DNA of 64,000 nucleotides from Branchiostoma belcheri (lineage: Eukaryota > Chordata > Leptocardii > Amphioxiformes > Branchiostomatidae): the NCBI RefSeq assembly GCF_001625305.1, contig NW_017803909.1, positions 6,159,554 through 6,223,553 on the forward strand, written 5' to 3'. Both the position numbers and the translations under genes were made by a program. Each line of letters opens with the position of its first letter. The stretch's first letter is position 1. Below the pieces are notes generated by a model. It saw nothing but the letters and a program-made list of their open reading frames with translations. It was not told the origin of the DNA and made no database searches. Shown piece by piece: positions 46,258 to 60,200 of this stretch.

Positions 46258-47201
46258 TCAGCACCAAGGACAGGAACGCTGGAGCGATACAGCCTGGCCA
46301 GCGTCCGTAATGCTGTTTTGTGTCTCATTTTCAGACTCATTTCCAGTGAGAAAACCATGTCTCCCAAACCTAGATGTAATCATACTCTCATAATCCTGTC
46401 CTTCTTCCTCAAACAGCAACTTTAAATGCAAATCCCCCTGGGAAGTCTGTAACTCGGTGTCCAGTTCACCGCAACAACCACACACGTAGGCGTCGTTGTT
46501 CGGGGGCAGTACAGTAGCGTCCTCTTCTGCCTGAGACGAGAAGTGCAGGCAGGTTTGGGTCCTTGGCTGTGGATGCGCGACTTGGTGTTTCGGAAAGTAG
46601 CCGACAACACGAGGGGCGAGTTGAACGGGTCTGAACTGTGCTCCGATGTAGGTGTCGAGCCAAGCCTGCCCTTTTGTGATATCGCTTACCTAACAATGAC
46701 AATGTAGGGAGAAGTACGTAGAAATATTGTATCAGCAACTGACGGCAGGGTACAAGTATTCTTCTTTCCGGTGATCGCAGGATATATCGACAAAGATTTT
46801 ACGTTTGAGCGTTCCACAGAGGATATTTGCCCGTGCAGGAAGAAAGAAAAAAAAAAACAAACACTTTTTGACATGAATCATTGTCCCCTGCAGTCAACTA
46901 GTCCTGGTGGATATGATCACATAGTAGATATGTTTGAAAACAAGTTTTCCCAAACAAATAAAACTTTCTCAGAGCTTGACCGCTCACGTAGAACGCCACA
47001 ACTTACTTCTCTGTCCAGCTGCCTTTGGTCCACCCAGGCTTTGCCGACCAACCTACTGGCCAGACTATGACACGCCGTGCCCAAGGCTTTTTTTGGGGAG
47101 ACACGCATACTCTTGAGCAAAGATGATGTGGCACCGTTCAGTCGTGGAGCGACTCTAAAAGCTCTAGTCTTCGGCTTTTGAGTGACAGAGGCACCGGACA
47201 T
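46258..47201 (-). CDS. Two-exon hypothetical protein (208 aa)
   Basis: Exon 1 is 47201-47007 (65 codons, starts MSGASVTQKPK) and exon 2 is 46689-46258 (143 codons plus stop). They join in phase 0 across a GT-AG intron (donor GAA|gtaagt, acceptor ttgttag). The product has a basic N-terminal 50 residues (KTRAFRVAPRL, SMRVSPKKAL), then AWVDQRQLDRE. Next come a Cys-rich YVCGCCGE, an acidic LLFEEEGQDYESM and a Cys-containing end (SCPWC). There is no signal peptide or membrane helix. I do not recognise a family. Support comes from clean splice sites, phase agreement and a balanced amino-acid mix; it remains a prediction. It lies tail-to-tail with the plus methyltransferase. Confidence 0.5.
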
Positions 47202-47516
47202 TTGGTCGGGGCACGTTGTTATCGACTGAGTCGCGAAAAGCTGCTCTTTGTACTAGAATCGCAAGAGTTCGTTCACACACTACTCTGTCTGTGTATAATG
47301 TCTCCTATTATTGATGAGCTTGCGGTACATCGCAAAGAAATTACATAGTAACAGTGTCGCGTAAGAATGTTTGGAAAATGTACGTTACAGGGAGAAAGCT
47401 AGGGAGAACAAACATGCTGTAACCAAGGACAACGTCACAAAAAGCGTTCTGGAACATCACAGGCTGTTCTGTTGCGATTGTTTCGTAGCGTGGCAACAAG
47501 TATGTTATCCCTGGGT

Positions 47517-47905
47517 TAGCCGCGGCGACTGTTGCAGGGCTTCTCTTGCTTGCAGTCATTTGCCGCTACTTTTCTGATAAGCTATTTCTATGGATCAGAA
47601 AAGTAGTGGCATATTTGCAAGTAGCTGATTCGGCGCACTGCTGACCAAGATGGTGGCGGCCACACGGGGAGCGATCGCAAATAGTGGCGGTACGAGTCGC
47701 GCAGGGGCCGTTTGACGCGCAAAACACCCCGGCACGTTAGGTGAGGCTGTTAGGAATCTAGGGACGTGCAAACTTCGGTCTCAAAGTGTTCCGGCACGGT
47801 AAAACGCATGTTTGTTCATTTGGCCCAATGCACCGCTCCGCGACTGTTGTTATGTGTGTAAAAGACTGCAAGCAAGAGAAGCCCATGCAACAGTCGCCAC
47901 GGCTA
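47517..47905. mobile_element. TAG...CTA element, perfect 9-bp duplication
   Basis: The termini are TAGCCGCGGCGACTGTTGC and GCAACAGTCGCCACGGCTA, continuing into CTTCTCTTGCTTGCAGTC / GACTGCAAGCAAGAGAAG. TCCCTGGGT is duplicated at 47508-47516 and 47906-47914. A second inverted pair (GCCGCTACTTTTCTGAT / ATCAGAAAAGTAGTGGC) is inside the left part. Confidence 0.85.
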
Positions 47906-49241
47906 TCCCTGGGTTAAACAAACCAACGTCGTAAACTAGCGCAGCAACTTTCAGGTACTTTTCCAATTCTTCTGATGCCTAACTCTTTGATCTAGCACGC
48001 GTTGGTATCTCAACGCCCCAAGCCATTGTTACCTAACTAATCCTCTTTCTACCACGACAGTGAAACAGCGCCCCCTACTTGTAACTAATAGCTTTATGCA
48101 CTGCAGACCCACTGATCCATAACCAGGACTGGATCTCGAGCTTCTCTTGTTGACTTGGTATTCTTACTCTAATCATCGACTCTTACCAAATTTAATTTTT
48201 TTTACACAAGGATAATTTTCTCTGAGTCAAAGTTTTCCAAAGAATGAAAGGGTACTTGTCTTTTTGTGTAACTTTTACAAAGTTGCTTGAGTTTAAGGCT
48301 AGTTAATACGGACTTTCAATATTCTTATTTCCTTTCCCAATTTAATGGGACAAACGTTACTAAATGTTCCATAAGTGCCGTCAAGTTGCCTGTAATTCTT
48401 TTTGTAATTCAAAAATCTACTTTCTGGTGCTCACAAATGTTAGGAAAAAGGATAGCTCTTCTACAAAATGTAGCTTCTGCAAGCACAACTCTAGCTGAAT
48501 GTATACTATCTCAGAAACTAGTTCATGGGAAGCCAAACTAAAACTGGTCCCCTTTGATCATGAGGAACTTGGTTGTGTTGGAATTCATAGAATTTAGCTG
48601 ACGGAAATTGAGGCCAAACCAACAGAACATTTACATGTAGTTGTCAGCTTTAAAATAGCTGACAATATGGCCAGAACTCCCTGTGTCATGATGACCTCCA
48701 TATCTGAATCTGTGAAATGGTCAATTGGTGTCATTTAGCCTTTTGGTGTACCTGGTTTATGCGACATTACCTTTCTGTAGTCATGAAAAGTCTATACAAT
48801 CATATACATGTATTTAACAGATCATAATGCCTTGATATTAACTTATCAAAGTGTTGGCTGGAAGAGAAGTTTTAGCTTTGTCAAACTCAGGTTTATATTG
48901 AATATTTGTTGGTACTGAAATTATTTACAAAAAAAAAAAAAACAACTTTTAATCAACTAAAATCCTTGGTTTGGTTGTAAGGTGATTTAAATTGCTTTAC
49001 CATGTGCAATGAATAGAAATTTAACCCTGTTAAGTAACAGGCCTACTTCCCTCTATGAACTAGGACATGTAAATAAACTATTTGCCATTAGGGTTATAAA
49101 TAGAGCGAGAAGGAGTCTTGGGTTACATCTTAGAAAGGAAACCTGAGACGTTACAAAAGGGTTGTTGAGACAGGGTTTTGTCTGGCACGCTGGGGTGCAA
49201 CACACAGGCACCATTCACTGTGATGCCTTTACTGGGCTCTA

Positions 49242-49435
49242 GTGTGGAACATGAAACCTTAAACTTTTTCAGGACACTTTAAATAGGACAGTCAGCATTT
49301 TCTGTAGTTGCAACTGTCAGTTCAGAGTGAAAATATCAAGCGTGGAACATGAAACCGTAAGGCTTTTTTCAGGACACTTAAATAGGAAAGTCAGCGTTTT
49401 CTGTAGGTGCAACTGTCAGTTCAGAGTTAAAATAT
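49242..49435. repeat. Tandem duplication, ~98-bp unit
   Basis: GTGGAACATGAAACC, TTTTTCAGGACACTT, AAATAGGA.AGTCAGC.TTTT and GCAACTGTCAGTTCAGAGT occur twice in direct succession. Confidence 0.85.
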
Positions 49436-50931
49436 CATCATCATAGTGAACAAACGTCATTTCCTTTGTTCCGAGTTGTAAAAGTAAAATGTAAGAAAGA
49501 GGACTCGGTGCATAAAAACATTAGACTGACTGGAATACATTTATTAAGTTTGACAACAGACTCCATGGAACCACACCATTCTAACCATACGTAATTCTTC
49601 ATCTCAATTATTCAGAAGGGTGCCCCCAACCCTCACTCATACTGCCTTAAGCATTCATCTTCCATATGAACAGCTCCCTAAGCCACTGTGCCGTGCCAAC
49701 AGGACTATTGAGAATCCTTGGCAACCACAACACTCTATAATCATCTTCTGGTCTGGTCGCTGCCTTCAACATTCATCATTCGGTATTAATGTTGTGGAGC
49801 AGGGACAGATGGTATGGTCAGTCTGGCAGAAAATCAAACTGCATTTACCGCAAGGCACCCACACTCAGTTCAGTGGTTCTAATAAAGTGACTCTGTAAAA
49901 AGCCACAAATTGTTTTTTTTTCTTAATGGATGCACATATATTTATTTGCTAAATTCTTCTCACAGGTTTTAAAAGAAAGCAAAAAAGGCAACATGATCAA
50001 AACTGAAATTTAAAGGAAAAGTTGCACTTGACTCTATTCACTTGCTGAAACTGTGAATACAAAGTTTAATTTTCCCTCACTGTTTTCATGTTTAATAATA
50101 ATAAATAACTGTTCTTGGCTGTAAATTAGCAGACTATAATTAGCAAACTACAATTGACAGGCCAAATCAGTGTGCAGCTGTACAGTTCAATCCAGTTTTC
50201 ATGTTTACTTTCTAGCTAGTAAGTATCCAGTATATCACTCAAACACACTCACTTTCTGGTTTAGAGTCTATTTATTGTTTATTTTAGGCTCAACGGCTCA
50301 TAGTATACAGACATACATACATGACATGACACAAACACATCTAAAAACAAACAAACATCAAATCCCTTTATCTCTTTATTTGAACCAAATTGGCATGGGA
50401 ACTATACGACTCCAGAATTTTAAGCTTCTTAGAACCTACATGGAAAACAGGGTTGCTGCTTTGTGATGTAAAGGTCATACAATTTTGACAGTGGTTCAGT
50501 CATAACCTTCCTCACAGCAAATTCTACAAAATGTTGGGCGAATGAATTATGCCTTACTTAAGAGGTGCCTGTAAGTCTAGATCTTACCCCACACTAAATA
50601 GACCTATTACAACAGTCGTCAGCACATATCAGATCATGCACCAAACTTGGCACAGCCCAAAGCTTTTAATTCTGCTCTACTTTATCTTCTGTTGCGAACA
50701 CATAATCGGATCTAACAGAGGATCAGTCAAATTGGTTTTCTGTAAAATGCACTATTGATCTCCCAGGGCGGCCTCCGAAAACTGCCGCTGTCTCCGAATT
50801 TGGGCTGTACTTCCTGGTAGTGTACGTAGGCAGGTCATGACAGATATCTGCGCGTGACAGTCCCGTGGTGTTTTTCTTGGCTCTGGGTAAACAATTCTAG
50901 GTACAAAGTTTGCAGTACAAAGATTGCACCG

Positions 50932-50973
<42 letters not shown>
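50932..50973. repeat. (AATC)n microsatellite
   Basis: About ten perfect ATCA tetranucleotide repeats. Confidence 0.9.
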
Positions 50974-50978
<5 letters not shown>

Positions 50979-51092
50979 ACCTCTAACCCGGGTTGTATTA
51001 TATATATATTAGGTAGTGACTAAAATACAAATTGCTTGTACACCAGCATGCAGCAAACTCATCTGAAAAAGTGGGTGGACTCCTGCATTGTT

Positions 51093-51330
51093 CAGGGGTG
51101 CCAGAGTATACAGTGCAATTTTACGGTATACAGTACAATTTTACGGAATACAATGCAATCGTATTGGTATACAGTGCAATTTTACGGAATACAGTGCAAT
51201 CATATTATTTTGCACTGTAAAATTGCACTATATACTAAATCGATTGTACTGTATTCCGTAAAATTGCATGGTATACTAGTAAAATTGCACTGTATTCCAT
51301 AAAATTGCATTGTATACTCTGGCACCCCTG
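51093..51330. mobile_element. Inverted-repeat DNA element with CAGGGGTGCC termini
   Basis: The element begins CAGGGGTGCCAGAGTATACA and ends TGTATACTCTGGCACCCCTG. TTGTT flanks both ends directly. The interior consists of short alternating copies of ACAGTGCAATTTTACGGAAT and its complement. The CAGGGG start is hAT-like, but the flanking repeat is 5 bp rather than 8. Confidence 0.8.
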
Positions 51331-52551
51331 TTGTTAGTTACCTCTTATCGACAAATGTGGTGCGACCTTTATGTCCTCATGGGTGTTTCTCAATTAAACT
51401 CTCAATGTCACCTCCAATATAATACTGGTAGAAATGCCATTTAAATTTGGACCGTTACAAAGTTTGGTACAAAGAACTTTAATCCATTTCATGCCAAAAT
51501 TGTCAGGTGATATCCTTCGTCGTACTAGGCCTGAGCCTTATATAGATTGGACAATGTCTTCCTATTACAGGCAATGGGCCCGGTTAATAAAGGTGCTTCC
51601 GGTGCTTTATTTGGCTTGACAGTACAGCGTCTATTTAAACCTGCGGGTATTAGGGGGGGACTAACCGACCGTGGTACCCGCGTCATAGGGACAGTAAAGC
51701 ATGCGTCACAGTAATGATCCAATCATTGCCAATCTTTTGTGCACCTGGGACACTTCTGTATTGCAGTCAATTCAAATTACAGCAGTTTTCCAAGTCCATT
51801 GCACCGCTGCGGTAAAATCATCTCACTTCAGGTCTACTCATGCTAGTGTTCTTCTGTTTCCTGAGTTTTACCCAACACCTTTCCAAATGATGCTGCACTG
51901 TCATCTTAATGACATGATATCTATAATAGGCCTCATGCCTGTTTCAGCAGTCAAAAGTCACAGGATAAGGTTTAACAATGGGTTAATGATTAAGCCTATT
52001 TCACTTGGGCACTCAAACAATACAGATAAATCCATGCAACTTGGCAGTTAATGATTTAATAAAAATAAACAGTGACCAGTTTTCTTTTGAAGATTTGAAC
52101 TTGGTTACCGATTTCATCTTGAACTTGAACCAAATGGCATTACTCTGTTGCTGAATGCATTACAAAAAGTGCAAGTCAGTGAGTACATATATATATCAAT
52201 GCCTTGACAACATGTTGAGGTGTTTTACGGACCCGAAGTTAATCCAAAGCCAAGGTCAATATCAGCTTTTATGGGACTGCTTTAATAGAGGACAAAAATT
52301 CAATACACATTTCTCTTACGGTAAGTAATTACAGTAGAGGTAACGGTCTGACCCCAGTAATCAATTTCTGTGCTGCCACGTAGAACGGCGGCTCAACCCA
52401 TCTTTTGATTAAAAGGCTATAAAGCGGATCTCTCGCGAGCGTAGGCGCCACCTCAATAGCAATCAACCGAGCGGTACATTTACGTCAGGTGGCTTACACA
52501 CGCAGCTGGGGCCCTCCGCAATGACGCCAGGATTCGTGAGAAAACAACTCA

Positions 52552-52927
52552 CAGGGCTCGAAATACTGGGTGCATGTGCACCTTATTAGTGCACCCAAAA
52601 TTGGAGCTGTGCACCCAATTTTTTTCTGTGGGTGCACTGGTGCACCCAAGAATTTTTGAAGGCATTTTTGTACATGTTAAATGTATAATACTAGTACTAT
52701 AATATACAGGACATTCTTGGCATCTAAGTGTCAGAAAAATATTTTTATATTTTTTAAAATTTAAAATTGTTTTAGTACTTGTTATTTTAAAAAGATTTTG
52801 AAGTATAGCACCCATTTCAGATTGAAGCTTAGAAGAGGAGCAGTAAGATCTGTAATTTCTTAGGTTTACATGGTGCACCCAAGAAATTTTTTGTGCACCT
52901 ATTCTCAAAAATTAATTTTGAGCCCTG
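52552..52927. mobile_element. Probable hAT-like non-autonomous element
   Basis: The ends are CAGGGCTCGAAATA and TTAATTTTGAGCCCTG. The flanks ACAACTCA and AAGTCTCA agree at 5 of 8 positions, possibly a decayed 8-bp duplication. The interior repeats GTGCACCCAAGAA. CAGGGCTCGAAAT-type ends are known from hAT families. Confidence 0.55.
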
Positions 52928-53415
52928 AAGTCTCATATATATCAAGGTGATTGAGGACCACAAAATACTGCATCATATGTATGAGACATACCGAATTAAA
53001 TATCCACCACTTCTGAAAATGAGGTCATGCCTTTCATGTTAGGGTAATTACAAATTGATTGGCGGTGTTTGGATGAAGGGGACTACCTGAATTAAGGCTA
53101 GGCAGTTGGTGTTTAAGCTTTATATGCTGGTTAATAGGCTGTCTTTTAATTTCACAGTGCACGCCATCCAATCATACAAGTGGCGCATTGGGCTAATACA
53201 CTTTAACGTTAAATGACTGCTGAATACTAACTACATCATCTGTCATGTGGAATCTTTCAGGACAACATCATCATTTGCGAATAAAACTACATGTCCTAGA
53301 TTCAGAGACAATTTACTCGTGTGACATGTTTTCTAATACAGTCGTGTCCTTTATAAATAATTCAAGTTAGAGATTACATCCAGAGTTTAATCTTGTCTTT
53401 TCTAGTATGTTTTTA

Positions 53416-54297
53416 CCTTCGCCAAGAAGGTTATGTTTTCAGTAGCGTTTGTCTGTTTGTCTGTCTGTCTGTTTGTGAACAGCATAACTCAAGAAGCTTA
53501 ATATGTATTGTCATGAAACTTGGTAGGTGGGTAGGTCTTGATGAGACCTAGAAATGATTAGATTCTGGGCCCCCTGGCGGCTTATGTTGGTACTGCAGCA
53601 GAACTTCCGGTTTTGATATCTCGCGATCTGGACATGCTAGGGTCACGAATTTTGGTTGGTAGATAGCTCTTGAGGTGGGGAAGAAGTGACATGAGTTTGG
53701 GCCCCCTAGCAGCTTGTTCTGGAACTGCAGGAGCGTTTCTTGAAAAATCTCCGAAGGTTGATAACTCAAGAACCGGTTGACGGATTGTCATGATTTTTGG
53801 TATGTAGGTAGCTGAAGTGATACTTGACATAATCAGATGACAATTATGCAAATCAGGAGCTAATTTGCATAATTAATGAGGACATTCTATAAATCTGCTT
53901 CGTTCGATTATAGGACTTTGAAACACTTGTGACATGTAATTGAGAACTAGAAAAACATCTGAGGATATAGATTATGTAAATGGAGACCTAATTTACATAA
54001 TTAATGGAAAATTGTTATAATTTCATAGTTGTAATTGCTGGGAATTTCATACTTGCCGTATTTGGAAGTTAAGTGAAGGTTAACATCAATGAAGATAATT
54101 TATTCACATCATGAACTCATTTGCATAATTTATGAGGAAGTGCTAGAATAGCCTATTTTGTTAAGATAAGGCTGCCATTGGGTAGAGAATATGATCAACT
54201 GATGTAATCCATGCAAATGACGCTCTTATTTGCGAAATCAATTATTAAAATTGTATAATTCGTCAACCGCAAGGGTTAACATCATTTGGCGAAGGTA
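53416..54297. mobile_element. ~880-bp repeat with CCTTCGCCAA termini
   Basis: The element opens ACCTTCGCCAAGAAGG and closes TTTGGCGAAGGTA, short inverted termini. Inside are a CTGT microsatellite, GTCATGAAACTTGGTAGGTG and several CATAATTAATGA/CATTTGCATAATT copies. Fragments of the same text occur at 16577-16660, 33425-33545 and about 38160-38350, so it is a dispersed family. Confidence 0.6.
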
Positions 54298-57200
54298 TGA
54301 GATCGTGGAACTCTTGTTGGAGCATGTTTTCAGTGCATGAAAATCTCATGAACATAACAGAGCTGCTAGATATGTTACCGTCATTGGTAAAACAGGAGAT
54401 TCCAAGAAGAAGAAGAAGAAGATTGGTAAAAAAAACTTACCAGTAAGGATAAGGGTTGGGTAAAGCTGCTTTGTAAAACTTGATTTATAAGTTACACACA
54501 CGTCACAACATTATAAATAAATTAATGTTGTGACACACACTGTTCAAACAGATATCACGCATTCTAAAGATATGAAAGAAAGATAACGTAACACTCATTA
54601 AATGCCATGATTAGACTGCAATAAATTATTCATCATGTGGATTGTCACTGCGTATGTTGTGGCCATCAATATTAATATTGTAAATGTACTGAAACTGATG
54701 CATTGTCACGAAGTACAAATTGATATTATTATTATTTCATGTGTAGTTTGTTATGATTGAAACTGAGGACACATCACGAAATGCAAGATTTATTTGAATT
54801 TAGATCATTAAACATGTTTTACGGATGTTTTGACATACAAAATAAAGGATGTTGGGTTCCCCCCATATTTCATATCTTACACAGTATATTAAAAATTTAT
54901 CCCCATACATACATAATAGGCTTTAGAGGTAGAAAATTTAATCCTGCTTATCTATTTGCAGGTTATTCTACCTGCACTGGAATGTCATAGCTAAATTGGT
55001 AATGAACAGTTTTCTAGTTTTTTTCACATTTGACAGGGCAGCTGAAAAAAAAAGTAAAATGTAATTAATATACATTACTAACAGTCTAAATTTCATCCTT
55101 CAGACAAGACAACAGGCACTGAAGATGTTTTGCTTTCCTTTTGAATAACTTAACCACTGTGTGAGTGAAGTATTGTTTTGGCATACTTGTTTCTTTGTGT
55201 GTTTGTTTCTGGGGTACATGAAAGGGGGTGAAGTCTGCCATCTATAGTTGCATGGTATATATTGCCTTAGTGCAGCCTGTTCGAGATGTCTAAGAAATTA
55301 AGAAAAAATCAATCTTCTTGCAGAACAGTGATATATGTAGAATGCAATAAATAACAACAAAAGACATTCAAACTCCAACTAAGAGCTGCAACTCTGAAGA
55401 CTATAAATTAGTATTATACCTGTAGACAAATGTTTGGGTCTTGACACAAATCTCTAAAAAGAATTATGGAGAGGAGATAGCCAATTTTCTTCTGCTTTTG
55501 AAAGCCATCCTCCCAAATCCACAAAGAAATTAAGGATTGCAAAGAGGATAATAGCATTAGTCCCCCTCCTTTATTTTTATTAAAGTGTCATTTTGAAAGC
55601 TAGTTTGGTTGTAGATCATTATTTTCTCTTATTGCATTACTTTAAGCAGTGTAATGATAGCTGATGTGCATCTCAGCTCTTCCATCACATGAAAGCTCTT
55701 AAAACAATCTAATGTACACCAGAATGATTGATAACAAAAGTTTGGATTAAAAAAGATTGTGCCATCAATTGGCATGTATCTGAGATGAGAGCTATGGCAC
55801 GGGAAAGCCATGGCGATGGAATGAAGATTAACCTACTAAGCTATTACTGCCTTATAAAAGTTCAAGCTGGATCAGGAATATCTTATGACTTCTGAGTGAA
55901 AGATGAGGAAAGAAAACATCTCACACTTCATCAATGTGGGAAGTTTTTTTTTGCTTTTACCCCATAAACATTACCACATTTACCAGACAGTACATCTTTG
56001 GCAAAGTCATCCACTTTCCAAGATTTTTTAAAATCTGAGGAGTCAAGACCTTAAAAATAATATGACTGCAAGTCTGTCTCCAAACATTAAACTCATAGAT
56101 GACTAAAATGATTCGGAAAACAAAAACAGACACACTCAACTGTAAATGTAACTGCATGTACTTGTATATTATTGATGCTGATGACAAGTAACTTATGGAC
56201 AGTCTGAAATAATGACTGACGTAGGGAAGAAAGTTTACTTAATTTTCACTTGTACATGTATTATACTGACAGAAAGGGAGCACACTGGCCCATCAAACCG
56301 AACCTAAACTGAGACTCACTTAGAGCATTTGACAACTGAAGTACAGTGGACATAGACAGTGCCTGCCCTAGTTAGTCAGTCAGAGTGACATAGCATGACT
56401 GCATCAACTTACCCTCAATCTGCTACCATGTCATGGCTGACATGTAATCCCAATCTCCTGGTCAGGGCCAGACTAAATTGGGGTGTCTGACCCCAATCAC
56501 TAACAAAGTCTGCTTTTTAACTTAGCTGGTGACTGTCTTGGGATATCGCAAAAGACACAAAAAACAGTGAAAGCTCATTCTGCTATTTACTAGTATTGTA
56601 CCTGATCACGAGTACCTTACAGTTACACAAATGAGCTGCACTATTTCACACATTCAAATTCATGTACTTCAGTCGCACAGTGACGTGTGGCCTGGATGTC
56701 AGACTGTTGCCAGGGACAAATCTTTAATTGCTGCTCTCAGTTATGATGTAGAGTAGACCCTGAGCAAGTTACAAGGGGTGTCCGTGATAAAATTTCCTTG
56801 GGGGCAATCTTGGCCCTTCAGTGGGAGCTGGCCTTGGCCCATCTAGCAGTAGTCTGGCATCCACCCTATAAAGTGATTTGTGACTGTATGATCATGGAGT
56901 TAGAAGATCTTTTACCTCCATGGTATGATGTAACAGTTTAATACACATGGTTGCTACCACAAAACTGTGGTACAGATTAGTAAATATCCTGTTGATGTGG
57001 CAAACACACAGTGCGTGACCAAAGTTTTAAAGAGACATTGAAGACTACTCATTAAAGGAAGCACCAGACAGTAAAATGATTTGGCTGGAACTTATGAAAG
57101 AAATTAATGCATGTGCATGTAACTCAAGGTAATGCAGAGACAATCCAACATTGCAGGTGGGTATTTTGAATTTGAGCCATCAGATCCATGGCTACACCAC

Positions 57201-60200
57201 ACACACAAGCCATGATATTATATTAGGGATATTGACTAATTGAGCGCCAGCTGAAACCAGTCACTAGGTCGATAAACACCGAAAATGGGTCAATTAAAGA
57301 GCCTTCAAACGGTTACATAACATTAAAATGCTTTAAATATGGTATCATTAGTTGAATTAAGTCTTAATCTCACAATCTGTCCAACTTTTATTAAAATACC
57401 TTAGATCGTAAGCTAGGAATAGCCCACGGGTCGTGTGAGTTTTTACTAGGGGACCACACTGACCCCAAAACCTGGAAGCTATCAGCAATGTGTCTGGATA
57501 TACCTTCAGACTAAATAAATCAAAGATGTCACAACTCTGTGAATCTAGAGTTGTTGTGCATCTTGTTTTATTCACTATACTGTGATTGTGAATTGCTTAC
57601 TGACTCCTCCAGACCATTTTGACCTACATGTCAACCTCATTTCCTCTCAGCCTGCAGGGAGACCATTTTGACCTCCAATTTGCCACTCGGCAACATCATC
57701 CATCATATACAAAAAAGGAGAAAATTCAGCTTCTACATGTCAGCTAGTTCAAATATCAATATCAAATACTAATATCTGTGACTCTGCACTGTGAATGTTG
57801 TTTGCCTGACATATATCTGTCCACAGCTGTGTTTGAAGCACTGTTGGCTCATGTCTGCGCGGATAGGGCATGCATGCAATGTCACTTGCCGTAAAAATAT
57901 CACACAAACACGTGTAACAAATAGCTTGATGCCAAACTGAGAAGTGGAAATATGTCCGTCATATGCTGAAGTAAAGAAGTTGAAAAGCAGAGTGTCTGCA
58001 GTGGCAGTAACACTTTAGGGCATGCCTCCAGTTTATTCCATTCATTGCATGCTTTTTTGGCTGATGAAGCTTAAGCTTATAGGCTACCAAATGAACCAAA
58101 TGACTAAGAAAAGTGATGATCTTTATTTCTGACGCGCGAGATTTTTCAAATATCGGTAACAGTTACTATGAATGTTCTTTGTGCTTCTCATTTTAATGTC
58201 ATGATTTTGAGCAGTGTCAAGTTTCACAATCGGCTGCAAAAAAGTCTTCATAGCATATCGTAAGCCATAAGTGAAATCCAGCATCTCTCTTTGTCGTATT
58301 TACAATGCCCATATACAGCATGCACTTGAACCCTTTGGACATGCCACTCTGGCTAAAAATATGTCCCACGGCATGGTCAAGGTTAACATCCATACATCTT
58401 TTTCTTAGATCTTGTCACAGAGTTGGGTCAAACAGGGACAAGCATCTCTCATCATGGCACATCTGATATGGGTATACAGAGTTATCTAAGGAAACTTCCA
58501 TTATATAAGTGCAGTACTGCCTTGTTCAACAGTAGCAGGCTCAACATGGAGCTGATAAGAAAGGTATGGGCTGCAATATTACGGTAAAGTCTATGCTTAG
58601 ATCATACAAACACAAACATATCAAATTATCTAGGACACATAAGTAGTTGACGGCCCTTAATTCACAACCACATCATAGAAAAGAAGACAATATTACCAAG
58701 TCTCCTTGATCACACAGAACATATCATGATGACAGGGCTGGAAATTAATGGTGTCATATATTCAGCAAAATAAAGTTGACTTCAAATTTTTGTCATACAT
58801 ACTTCCCGAAAAATAGGTTGGGACAATTCATCCTCAGTTCGGGACAATTGAAATTTATTTTCAGGACAATGATGGGACAATAGGGAAAAAAAGGTAATTT
58901 GGAGGCCTGCATATAAGGCAGTTCTTTCATTAATTTTCAAAACTGACAAACAAAAATGACAATCAAACCTAATTGACTTGGAGTGCATTATACCAGGATA
59001 ATGAAGATGATGTGCCTCCAAGCCCTCTGTTTTCATCTGTCAGTGACTACTTACTGATTTTTCTAATACAACTTGAATGCCCAAGAGCCAAGAAATCAAA
59101 TTGTTCATTTTGAATATCGTCCAACTGTCCTGATGTAAGTTATGCATCGTAGCTATGTCATCCTCTACTGTCCACAGCTGGTAATGTGATGATGACATTA
59201 AGTCTCTAAAGATAGATGCTATGGTATGCCTGCCACATATTAGCAGGGATCTGCATCTGTAGAGACACTTGTGGCATGTGCCATGTAAAGAACCTCTGGA
59301 CACCTAATAAATTTACAGTTTGGTATTACGTCAATCAACTGACAATGAACGGGTCAACTATTAATTCATTGCTGCCAGCTTCATGCTTAAACCCTGTCAC
59401 TGCTGCCAATACCCATATCCATTATAAAAATGCCAAGTCAGCAGAGAGAAGATAAAACTGAAAAAAGTTACACAAGCTGGATGTACCCAGGCTTACTACA
59501 GTATAGCTAAGTAAGCCTAGGTTAATCTATTTCCTTGGTTCTACATGTACTAGTACATTATATGGTTGATGTACTAGTAACAAGTACAAGTAAAGTTAAA
59601 AATGCAGAAAATTGTGAACATGCTGGAAGGATAACTTGAATCTGTGCACCATGGTACAAATTCTCCCTTGGACTCAACCCCAAGTTGATCTTCCTTCTTT
59701 CAGCTTTGGGAACCAACAAATGAAATTGGTATGGCCATGCTCCTGTTCTACGATTAAAGGCAGCTCCTTGGCTATTTTCTTTCATAACCTTATTGACAAT
59801 CAATCTCACGACTCTTCTTATCTTCTTTGCTCAGTCACCGTATACTTTGGAAAAAAATTAGATTAGGCCTTATAGTCTATTCATCTAGCTTATACCACAT
59901 CATTAGTCATGGTCTGAAGCTTTTATTTATTGATGAGCTTGGCTGCAAATCGTTCCCCACTTTATACCAAGCCACTGGAAAATGATATAACGGATCACTG
60001 CAAAGCGTTGAATGACAAGAACATGACCCTTGCTGGGATATCAGGTATTCAACAGGTCTTGACGTCAGAGCAGGCGACGTCCAATTACTCATTCTGGGAA
60101 CTGCGTCAAAGGTTCCTTGAATAACCTCACAGCTGTGTGCTGCAAGATCTCGAAAGTACTTATTGGGTTTTAAGTGTCAGAGATGACGAGATGACTTTCA

